From: Forficula auricularia
Lineage: Eukaryota; Arthropoda; Insecta; Dermaptera; Forficulidae
Assembly (NCBI GenBank): GCA_024734495.1
Contig: JALMQS010000085.1
Span: 22,449,077 to 22,513,076 of the forward strand
Length of the DNA: 64,000 nucleotides
Reading direction: 5' to 3'
Shown here in pieces: positions 1 to 10,700 of the stretch. The notes beneath the pieces are model-generated. The model was given only the letters and a program-made list of their open reading frames with translations, did not search any database and had not been told where the DNA came from. Both the position numbers and the translations under genes were made by a program. Numbering within the stretch: the stretch's first letter is position 1; every line of letters begins with the position of its first letter.

Positions 1-803
1 TTAAATTAAACCCCATTTTTGCTTGGGCAATTCTTGATTTAATTTCGTTTTCGCTCCTCCCATCCCATGTTATTTTACTTCCTAGGTAGCGGAATTCCTT
101 AACTCCTTCTAGGTTTTCTTGGTTAATTTTGATACATTCCTGTCTCGTTTGTTCTTTTTTGTACATACTAGGACCTTGGTTTTATTCTTGTTTATTTTCA
201 TTTTGATTTCTTCTATCAGGATTTGGTTAATTCCATTCAAGGCGTCCTCTAATTCTTTTTTATTGCTTCCTAGAAGGGCAATGTCATCGGCAAATCTTAA
301 CATAGCGATCTTTTGACCTTGGATTTCTATACCTGTATCAATTTTGTCTTTGAATTCTTTAATCGCTTCTTCTATGTATAAGTTGAAAATCATGGGTGAC
401 AGCACACATCCTTGTCTTACACCTTTATTTATTTTGGCTTCTCTGTGTTCATCACCAATATTTATAATTGCCGTCTGGTTTTGATATAGATTGTAGATTA
501 GTCTTCTCTCTCTGAATTTTATTCCCGCCTGTTTTAATATTTTAAACATAATTTCCCAATTGACATTATCGAATGCTTTTTCTAGGTCTATGAATCCGAT
601 GTAGACAGATTCTTCCCTGATAAAAGCCCTTTCTATTATTAGTCTAAGAGAGAATTGCTTCTCGGGTGCCTCTGTTTCTTCTAAAGCCGAACTGGTCTTC
701 CCCCAGATTTTCTTCAACTCTTTGTTCTATTCTTCTTTAGATTATTTTGGTTAGGATTTTGGAGACATGTGAGGTTAGGCTAATAGTCCTGAAATTTTAC
801 ATT
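1..803 (-). pseudogene. Non-LTR retrotransposon reverse transcriptase fragment, frameshifted
   Basis: On the minus strand I read RT domain motifs in order: VSKILTKII, a stop, RRIEQRVEENLGEDQFGFRR, then in another frame the YIGFIDLEKAFDNVNWEIMF block, VRQGCVLSPMIFNLYIEEAI, the catalytic FADDIALLGS, and finally YLGSKITWDGR near the window start. There are at least two frameshifts (near 655 and near 145) and one in-frame stop, so it is dead. The fragment runs off the left window edge. The class looks like a LINE of the type that carries the YLGS-IT-DGR thumb; I cannot name the clade. Confidence 0.88.
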
Positions 804-821
804 TATCCGCGCCTGATTAAG

Positions 822-1018
822 AATATGTACAGAAACATATAGGTTTCCGTTTAAAAAACAGAACATGACCTCGAAATACCCTTGAGAGCTTGTTCTACGT
901 CGACAAATAATAGCGTAGTTTAGTTTTCCTCCTTGATATAAATAAACTTTTATTTGAAAAAAATTTTTTTTTTGAGTTATCAGACTGTCTCAAAATAAAA
1001 AACTCACCCGGTATATTT
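822..1018 (+). repeat. Copy of a TIR-element terminal region (ACTCACCCGGTATA family)
   Basis: This stretch repeats the arm of the intron 6 element: AGAATATGTACAGAAACATA, GAGCTTGTTCTACGTCGACA and CTCACCCGGTATA also occur, with small changes, at 14115-14329 (inverted), 15700-15940 and 16020-16277. No coding capacity. Confidence 0.75.
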
Positions 1019-1185
1019 AATTATAACTCTCGGCCTTGGATGGGTGCTACCAAATCATCGAAATAATAATAATTATTACAATATTTATTCAGCATATTTA
1101 ATGCTTGTTTTACCATATAGATAATAGGTATAATAAAATCGAGAATTCAAAGGAAATCAGTCCGCAAGAATAAAAAAATAATTTT

Positions 1186-2810
1186 TATAAAAAAAACCGA
1201 CTTCAAAAAAATTAAATGCAACAAATAAAATAATAATAATTTAAAAATAAAATAAAATACACTAAAACAGTGGTTCCCAACCTGGGAGCGATCGCCACCC
1301 ATAGTGGGCGATTTGGGTTATCAGGGGGGCGATAAATAAGTGAGGGGCGATTGGGGGGCGATGATTAGCTATTCAAAGGGGGAAAAATTAAAATACACTC
1401 ACTTGCAAAGAAATAGAATCACTTCCCTTGCGAGTTGTTAAATGTAAGTTTCATTCTCAAATATAAATAATGTTATATTAATATTTTTTAGAAAAAATAT
1501 TTAAATTTTTAATAAATTACAAAGAAATATACTATTGTGAACGCGGCATTTAGAGTATTTTTTTCCTTGATAATAATATACTTATTTTTAATGATAATAT
1601 TTTGGAGTAGCATGTCCTTTGATGCTGGAACATGCCTTATTTGACAATAGGATGGTGGGACTTTACAATTCGCACTTTTTGAACCTCAATAAATTTAATT
1701 TATGTTTTTCATATTTTGGGTTAAGAGATTGTAAAGGAAACACCAGATGTCAACAATAAATTCATTGATTGGAGTTTTTCTAAATTTCGACTTTGCGTGG
1801 GAATTTTCCAAGAGAGTAATTTCTAGAAAATAGGCAGGCTTCAATATTTTGAACGCCCTGGTAATTAAGGATCCAACCAATAAGAAGGTTTTGGGGAATT
1901 TCCACTGAAAAAGTCTATCAATTTTCAAGACACAAGCAAGTCAGTTTTTAAACAAGTAGAAGTTCATGCACTATGGATTCATAGAAGTGTCGTCATTACT
2001 CAGCTAAAATAATACAACTGCTTTATTATTTACACTTTACTTCAAATTAAAATTAGCCACAATGAAAATGAAAAGGGGGCGATAGGTGTTAGTCAACCTT
2101 CAGAAAGGGGCGATGGGCCACAAAAGGTTGGGAACCACTGCACTATAAGGTATAAAATAAATATCTTATTTTGTTACAACTAAACGATGAAATATTAACA
2201 TGAAATTACTTTTTGAAGTCGGTTCCAAACATATACATTTTATGAATCGCACTCGACGGATTGGACCGTTTGGCGGGTATGCTCCCTTATAGGTATAGTT
2301 TGTTTGGCACCGACTTCAAAAGTAATTTTATGATATTTCGTCGTTTTGTTGCAACTAAATAAGATAATAATTATTTTATACCTTTTAGTGTATTTTATTT
2401 TATTTTTAAGTTATTATTATTTTATTTTTAGTAATGTTATTAATAGTGACTTAAGATAATATTTTGTATGCATCTCGTAAGAGTAAGCGTCGGGCGAATG
2501 AATCAGAAAATGATAATAAAATTCAATTAATAAATATAGAAATTATCTCGAAACGTTTGCGGGGTTTAAATGAATGTTTTATGGTTTTTCTTTATAAAAG
2601 ATTTTATTTATTATAATTTCGATTATTTGCTCATAAGAATTGGAGATTTACGTTATTTCGTCATTGATCATATCATCAGAACTTGACCAAATTAATATGG
2701 CACCATCCCTAAGATGCCCCCTTGGAATATAAAAAGAATCATCGAAATCGGTTTATAAACAAAGTAGTTATGCCTAAACAAACATAGCAAAAAAGGTCTT
2801 TTTAAATTAT
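1186..2810 (+). mobile_element. GAAGTCGG-family palindromic element, copy A, interrupted by a hAT element
   Basis: The copy starts AAAAAACCGACTTCAAAAAA and contains the inner inverted pair ending GAAGTCGG, as in copies at 23095-23826, 62615-63322 and 63627-64000. After the inner palindrome it continues with a tail (CATCAGAACTTGACCAAATT region) shared with those copies. A hAT-like element at 1268-2140 interrupts it. No protein is evident; the family looks non-autonomous. Confidence 0.75.
1268..2140. mobile_element. hAT-family DNA transposon derivative with 8-bp target duplication
   Basis: The ends are perfect inverted repeats CAGTGGTTCCCAACC and GGTTGGGAACCACTG, the typical hAT terminus. The flanks CACTAAAA (1260-1267) and CACTATAA (2141-2148) match at 7 of 8 bases, as expected for hAT. 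Subterminal gggggcgat repeats are visible at both ends. A 77-residue minus-strand open frame (1695-1928) is too short to assign to a transposase with confidence. Confidence 0.88.
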
Positions 2811-3089
2811 AACCAAAATAACATGAAAACTTTAAAAACTAAAAATCAAATTTGAACAATAGAATGAAGCTCGCTGAGCGGACAGAGGAAAATCATTTTC
2901 AAGCATCATTTGAGAGCATTTTGATGCAGATTTAAAATTAGGACCTGACTTAAAAGAGCAGCTAGATTTTCAAATGTTTCAAAAAAATTAAAATTTATAA
3001 AATTTTCATTATTGAATATTTTTTTGAAAATTTAGAATATTACAAAAATTTTTAAATATCCATATTTTTTGATGTTTTTTCATTTTTTT

Positions 3090-3795
3090 ACTTGACCATA
3101 CAGGGTGTGGTCATGTATTATAATCGTGGATGAAAAAAGTTTCCTTCATTTTTTCGAAATATCTCAAAAACGGCTTAAACTATTTTGATTAACAAAATTG
3201 ATCGAAACCATGGCATTTCGCTCTACAAAAAAGCTCTATATAAGTGAACATTGAAAAAATTATATTTTTCGAAATAATAATTGTTTTGTCAAAATGTCTG
3301 TTAGTTAGTTAGTCTGTGCGTTACCAAATTTTTGTGGACGAGCTAACTCAAAAACTAGTGTGAATATCAAAACCAAATTTCACACGTAGTTTTGGTCTAT
3401 TGAGATTAAGAGCTGATTAGATTTTGGTGCATATCGACCCAAAATGGAGGGGTGGAGGGGGGGGGTTAAAAATTAAAAATCTAGGCTATTTAAGCAAACC
3501 CAACCAAATTTTGTATACATAATCATTGGACCCCCAGTAATCTAAAAATGCAAAAACTAACCGCCCAAAATGAGGGGGGGGCGGTGTATGATCAAAAAAT
3601 GAAAATCTAGGCTCTTATATCAAACTTAACCAAATTTTGTATACATAATCATTGGGAGTCAAAAAATGGAAAAACTAACCCCCCCCCCTACATGATTATA
3701 AATAATTTTATTAAATATTAAATATAAGTGAGGGGCCAGGTTGTATTGTAAAGTCAAGTGGCTGGCCACATCAGAACACGTCAGCTTATTTTTTT
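3090..3795 (+). repeat. 700-bp dispersed repeat, copy 1
   Basis: From CTTGACCATACAGG to ACATCAGAACACGTCAGC this stretch closely matches 10552-11245. Both contain TCAAAATGTCTGTTAGTTAG, homopolymer G and C runs, and a block GAGGGGCCAGGTTGTAT. No coding frame is supported. The class is unknown. Confidence 0.75.
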
Positions 3796-4566
3796 CAAAA
3801 TATGCAGTTTCTTAGTATTTTTTGAAAAATTTTCAAAATTTACATTTTTTGGGATTTTTGAAAAAATTTCCATACTTCCCATAATTATTATTTTTTTTTT
3901 TGCTAAGAATTAAATTATAATCAATGATTATTGTTTTGATTTGATGGTGTCTTTATTATGATTATTTCTGCCGCTGATGAAGTCAAGAATAAAATGACGA
4001 AACGTTTGGCACTTTAAAGAATAAAACTATGTTTATCGTATAATATTTAACTCCTATCCAACTCGCTACGATTTCAATTTAAAAATTTCCCAAATTTATG
4101 TAAGTAATATATATATTTGTTTAAAATTTAAGAATATTTTTGAATATTTTTAATTTGATATAGAAATGAATACACTGTTAAATTTTAATTTCTTTAGATA
4201 TGGATGGAAATAATATTCTGGTCAGAATCACGTTTAAATATACTAATGGATTTTTCTGTCGACGTTTTGAACCGTCAATGTCATTCTTCTTCAGAGCCGA
4301 AGCTAGAGTTAATAAATATCAAATTCTCTGAACTTTCCTCAAATTAATTCATAAACAATTTCAAACCCACAAGTTGTGAGAATTCGATATTTATTAACCA
4401 AAGCACCTGCCTTGAAAAAAGATACCAATGAGGGTCCGAAACATCGACACAATTTAGGAATTACACCGATATTTTGGGCAGAATTTTATTTTCATCTTTA
4501 ATTCAAGAATATTTATTTGCAAAAAGTTAAAAGGTTTATGTTTTGTGTTTGTGTTAGTGTTTGAAG
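3796..4566 (+). other. AT-rich non-coding stretch upstream of Nmdar1 exon 1
   Basis: This holds two palindromic-element fragments with the CTGATGA-hairpin-GAAACG motif (3974-4006) and its minus-strand relative (about 4262-4298). I see no recognisable promoter element, so any Nmdar1 promoter is not identified here. Confidence 0.5.
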
Positions 4567-4719
4567 ATGAAGGCGTGTGTGGTGTGGGTGTTGCTGACGT
4601 CATCGGTGCTGTTGCACTCGGCCTACAAGACCGTCAGCGAGACCAGTCCGTTGCTTTTCAACATTGGCGGCGTTTTGAGCTCCTCAGACAACGAGAAATA
4701 TTTCAAAGAAATCATTGCC
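4567..4719 (+). CDS. Nmdar1: Nmdar1 exon 1 (codons 1-51): start codon and signal peptide
   Basis: The ATG at 4567 opens [20 protein letters not shown], a basic residue followed by a hydrophobic stretch typical of a signal peptide; the start of the mature protein, FNIGGVLSS, is recognisably GluN1. The donor is GCC|gtgagt at 4720, phase 0. A possible splice acceptor (gtgttag, ending about 4557) lies just upstream, so the 5' UTR may continue from an exon I cannot identify. I see no convincing TATA box or initiator immediately upstream. Confidence 0.93.
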
Positions 4720-7700
4720 GTGAGTATTAGGATAGACGATGAGTACTGAGCAAGTAGACAACGAAACATCCAGTTGTGGAATGTTGAGAAAAATAAGAGA
4801 ATATAGTGGGACGTTATATCCGGCTCGAAGGACCAAAAATGTTCGTTAAAACATCCACGAATAATAGAATAAAATGATTACTTGAAAAGGTTTATTATTA
4901 TAGAAAAAAGCGTGTTTACAAGCGAGAGGTAAACCAGGAATACAAAAATTTAAACAAAACAGAACAAAACAAAACATAAACATAGGAAGTATCTTTGCCG
5001 GCGATCGTTCAACTATGCCACGACGGAACAGAAATAAATCAAATATTTCCTGATAGACATTCACTCTAGAAGATGTTTTATTCAACTTTTATTGTCTTTA
5101 AGATGTCTTTAAGACACCTAAAAGATATCCTGATTTCTAGAAAACATCATCTAGACCAAGTGTCAATTATCCCCCATAAAGGCCTCTTTACGAGAAACAC
5201 GCGATTTTCGAACGCTCAGCACCCCTTTGCTGTCAAATTGGATAAAAGTCGAGCAAGCGCTTTCGCCAACTCTTTTATCCCTATAACCTTCATAGACTGG
5301 AACTCGCTCCCTGCCACTATCTTTCCCGCGACTTATAACCTTCAGCTATTTAAGACCCGTATCCACAGTTTCCATTGACCTCCGCCCAACCCCATAAAAT
5401 TCTTTCTCCTTCTTTTCACGATGGAGGGGCCCACCCAGGCCTTTAGGGGTTGCATCTTTTTGGTGTAACTCCTTCTCTCATCATTTTCATAAAAAAAATT
5501 GTACTCCCAGGGCTTGGGCTCGCAAATCCTAGATTTAAAATATTTTTTACTTTTACATTTAATTTATCCGACTTATCTACTCTTATTAAATACACTGTTC
5601 TACAAAAAATTTTCACGTAAACCTAACAATGGATTCCAGTAGAGTTTTCTACGCAGATTTTCATGCAATTTCCCGATTTTTTACAACACGTCAGAGTTTT
5701 GTGATTTTATCGGTCAAAATGACTACAGTATTATAATATACTAGCTGCAAAGTCCGCCATCGGCGGCCCTCTTGCTACACAGGGGCTATGCCCCTGAGCC
5801 CCCAACCTCACACTCTACTCCCACCCATCACACCCCCCCATTAAAAATGTTCTGAAAATGATATCAGACAGATGAAGTCCGTTTTCTGCAATGCACTGCT
5901 GTAGACTTTCCTCAAAGTTGTGCATCACCCTCTCCAACAAGTCGGTGTCGATTGGCCTAATTTCTTTTGTGATATATGAGTAAAGTTTACTTTAACTCCT
6001 GATGATGGGCTCACCTCCGAAATATATCGAATTTAAAACTCAATTTTGTTTTATTTCTTTTTTTGTGAAACCTACCTCACATCTTGCTCAAGTTTGATTA
6101 TTATATTAAAATGTTTCACCTAGAACCAACACCTAGCTTCTTAAAAGTTATCTTTTGTTATAGTTTCTTTTAACTCTTGAAGATTTTGAGGTATATCGAT
6201 ATCGACATAAACCCCCCAAAAAATAATCACATACGATGAAGCCACAGCACATCACCGAAACGGGATTTTTGTGGAGAAACTTAAAAGCTAGGGTCTATGT
6301 AGATAAACCTCGAAATTTGAAATAGTTGAACGAAGCCATCACAAAAAAATTTAGGACGTCATCTGCCTGATATCATTTTCGGAACATGATTTTTTCATGA
6401 ATTTGTCCGCTGTTCCTTCTAATTCTAATGGTTTCAAGCCTTGGTGTGTGTGTGTGTGTGTTGTAGCACTTGAACTTCGACACGAACGCTGTTCGCCGGG
6501 GGGTGACGTTCTCTGCCCGGGCGATGCTCATGGACCCGAACCCCATCCGAACGGCGCTCAGTGTCTGCAAGAACCTGATCACGCAGCAGGTGTACGCGGT
6601 GGTCGTCTCCCACCCGCTGACCGGCGACCTGAGCCCGGCCGCCGTCTCCTACACCAGCGGCTTCTACCACATACCCGTCATCGGCATTAGCTCCCGCGAC
6701 TCGGCATTCTCTGACAAGGTAATCTGTTGCTGATCAGTATACGGTAGTTAGAGCCTAGTTCACATTAGTCAAGTAGCTCGGTCCAGTACTCTACTCGCCC
6801 TCGATTTTTGAGGAGCTATTTACACGGTGCTAGTGTTAGTATGACTTTAGAAGAAATGACGTGTCGTTTTTAACGTCGTCGGCTTAAAAATTGTTTATCA
6901 AAAGTATATAATGTTTTATTGGATCAAATACATGATGCTTTTGAAGAGGAAAAAACAGAAGAAAAAGATTTTGGGTCCGAGACTGGATAGGAAGAGAGCC
7001 CAATAGATGCCTCTGCACTTATTCTCAAGGAACTTGCAAATGAGGACGTTAAGAAGTACAGCATATGTTTAAGAATGATTCCACAAAATTTTGACACTTT
7101 TTTGGGTATGGTTGCTACTAAAATTCAAAAACAAGACACTCAAATTTGAGAGATGCAATTCCCCCACGATTAAATTAGGAAGTGACCTTGAATTTTTTGA
7201 CTACTGGAAACAACTATCGTTCTATGCAACAATTTTTCAGTTTCAAAGCCCGCGATATCCAACTTTATACCAGAGGTTGAAGTAGTTCCCCATGCTTCCG
7301 ATATAAGATTGGAAATCATTACTGCATCAGTAGTACCCTGTTCATTAAAGTATGTATTACTAATATTGGAAGTACATGGTGATGGCGAAGTCAAAACTGA
7401 GGACGTCGAGTAGCTTTGTTGTATGGCGCTTGAAGTTGGTGAAATGTAGGTTCTGTGATATGGTAAAATATTTAGTTTGTACCTTGTCAAGATGTTCTGT
7501 ATAGCATTTTGTGTCAAAATGGCTTCTCTGAGCTACTATACTCTCCGCTCGACTACTCGACTCGCCCATTTACTTGACATGTTACTTGACCAACTGTTTA
7601 CACTAGTCGAGCTGTAAATGCTTTTATAAACTCGCCTCTTTACTTTACTGTTTACTTGACTAATGTGAACTAGACTTAAGGGCTGCTGGTCTTACTTACA

Positions 7701-10700
7701 AGTGATGTGTTGTTTTGCAGAACATTCACGTGTCGTTCCTGAGGACGGTGCCCCCGTACTCTCACCAGGCGGATGTCTGGGTGGAATTGCTCAAGCACTT
7801 CAATTACATGCGCGTCATCTTCATCCACTCGAGCGACACCGACGGGAGAGCTTTGCTCGGCAGGTTCCAGACCACCTCGCAGAACCTCGAGGATGACGTC
7901 GACATCAAGGCAAGTATACCACTTGAAGGAACTCTCCCCGTTGAACAGTTCGAACTGAGCCGCCTTGCTTGTCTGCGTGCAGGTCCAGGTGGAGCCTGTG
8001 TTCGAATTCGAGCCGGGCCTGGAGAGTTTCAACGAGCAGCTGCTGGAGATGAAGAACGCTCAGGCCAGGGTCTACCTCATGTACGCCAGGTAAACAGACA
8101 ATCATATACAACCGAAACGGTTGACACGAGTTCTTATTTTTTTCTTTTTAAGTATATATTTCTTCTCTGGAGGTTGACAATGGTCAGACTAACCAAGATC
8201 TGGCAGGACAAAAACATAACAACTAATACAAAAGCCATTATTGTCAAGACTCTCGTTTTCCCTTTGCACTCTATGCCTCCAAAACATGGACCCTAAAGAA
8301 GAAGAACTGTGATCGGATTGATGCCTTAGAAATGTGGTGTTGGAGGAGAATGTTGAGAATCCCGTGGACGGCTCATCGAACTAATAAGTCAATTATAGAG
8401 GAAGTCCACGCGGACCGGCGTCTCTCTTGGGATGGTACTCGAGAGAATGATCAAGTACTTCGGCCACCTCACCCGCTCAGATACAGGCTTGGAAGGGATC
8501 ATCGTCCAGGGCAAGGTGGAAGGCAAAAGAAGAAGAGGCAGAACACCACCAAGATGAGCGGAACAAATAAAGGCCCAACTTGGTATTACGCTCCATGGTG
8601 CAACGGCGATGGCCAGAAAGAGACCATGCTGGCGGCCTGCAATTGGGAAGACTAGGGCTCTTAGAATATGGAAGAAATGAGGGTCACGACTCCTCTGTAA
8701 AGAGACGTTGAAGAAGATATACATATTTCTCCAAGGTATTACTAAGATAACATATTAAATGGCGCACTCACGTGTTCTAGTGACAAATAGCCCTGTTTAT
8801 GGCGGTGCTGGACTGATTATGAGTCAGCTAACCGTTACCATAAGTATTTGTCAAAAAATGTCTTTTCAACTAACAAAGCGCGTTTCAACGGATATTCTCC
8901 GGGCTGAAAGTCTAATTAACAAGATTCAACTGGACGAAGGATTTAGATCTTTTAATAAACACTAGAATTCTAGGTAGATCAGTTTCGACAATTTGACATA
9001 AGAATTTTCCTTTTATTTATATTAATCCTATGACTATTTATAGTCATGGCATATTTCTAGAGTTGAAAATTCCTATTGCCAAATTGCTAACTTTTTTGTT
9101 TATTCAAATTATTTACAATTTACTTATTTTATTTTCTTTACATTTTGTATTTACACTTATTGTCCTTATTTGATTCTGTAATTACATATTTTGTATTTCT
9201 TAACCTTAGGGACAATTTCATAGAGCGCGGGCGGCATCTATGTGTTTGCTGGTGAACTATTTCGTTCACTATATTTGAATTCAATTGGGCATGTTATTAT
9301 TATACTAATTGTCTGTCCCCAACATGTTCTATATAATCATCTTGTCTTATATATGTTGCAATAAAAACCCGTTTTGAGTAAGAACGCGTTTCTCTGAATA
9401 CCTATGTGGCAACTAGAATTTACTGATGTTGGGTGATTTTGATCTAGAATCTTCATTGTTGACCTTCCGCCTTATTTTGGGTGTTTATTTTCAAAATTTT
9501 ACATCCTCATTAGAAGCAAAGTTGTAGAGGATATAATTTTTGACATTTTCGTTTAAAAAAAATTTTGATAAAACAAAAAAAAATAAAAATAAATAAACAA
9601 ACAATTTTTGCTCGTTTAGAATAATCAAGGAAAGGTGTCCGCCTGTATCTATGCAACCAAATTGACGCCCCTGGTTCAAACTAGCCCACCCTATAGGCGT
9701 CCCTGTTAAATGAATATTTTTCATTATGTTTGAAATTTGTCGGCCATCTTCCATGAGATCATTTCCTCTTTTACTAATTAGCAGGGGCGCGGATATGCAT
9801 ACTCTTATATGTCAGAAGGGTCAAACCAATTTCGCGAATAGCAAGTTAAGTAATAGAATAACTCGTCCTGTTATCTATTGACCGAAAGTTATCGAGTAAC
9901 CAAAGTCTCTTCTCCAATAATATTAAACTTCCTTTACTTCCTCGTCAATCTGCATCTCTGATTTTCACCAATAGGAAGATTTTATAATGGTCTGGGATTT
10001 TTTTTATTCCACTATTCCTTACACGAACTTAACTTTTGATTTCTGTTCTGTTTTCTCTGTTTGTATCTAGTAAAACGGACAGCGAGGTGATTTTCCGTGA
10101 CGCGGCTGCCCTGAACATGACCGAGGCTGGCTACGTGTGGATTGTGACCGAGCAAGCCCTGGAGGCCAGGAACGTCCCTCAGGGAACCCTGGGCCTCAAG
10201 CTGGTCAACGCCACCAGCGAGAGGGCCCACATCAAGGACTCCATGTAACAAAATACATCCATCCATCCATCTAACCAATCAGTCTGTTAGATTTCGTCTA
10301 CAGTAAACTTGCACAGATTTTTACACTATTTTCAGGGCAAGTGAGGTGTCTAATAATAATAGCCAAACCGGTAGAGAGCACCAAAAATGAATAAAGTAAG
10401 AAATTCCATCTTCATACAGACATTAGGCCTGGATTAATAGTTCAGTGGGGTGGATATCTAGGATTACTCTAAGTTATAGAGAGTATTTGTGCCGGTCATG
10501 CAAAAGTCCTGGGTTCGAATCCCGCTCGATCCTTTTGTCTATAATACAATTTTTTACTTGACCATACAGGTATCGTACATGAAAAAGGTGGTTTTTTCCT
10601 TCTTTTTTTTTCAAAATATCTCAAAAATGGCTGAAACTATTTTGATTAAAAAAATTGAGCGAAACCATGGCATTTCGGTCTACAAAAAAGCCCTAATAAG

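Noticed and set aside
1695..1928. Transposase gene in the hAT element
   Set aside because: The 77-residue frame has no motif that I can tie to a hAT transposase.
4545..4730. Alternative frame [15 protein letters not shown] over exon 1
   Set aside because: It is the wrong frame of the signal-peptide exon; only the frame starting at 4567 gives GluN1 and joins exon 2.
8759..8965. Small gene [16 protein letters not shown]
   Set aside because: No homologous motif, AT-rich intron 4 context and no splice or regulatory context support it.
9227..9420. Complete LTR
   Set aside because: TATA-like and AATAAA elements are in order, but I found neither TG...CA ends nor target duplication.
10431..10532. 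Functional tRNA gene
   Set aside because: A box-B box spacing is longer than in a tRNA and the cloverleaf does not close; a SINE head or pseudogene fits better.
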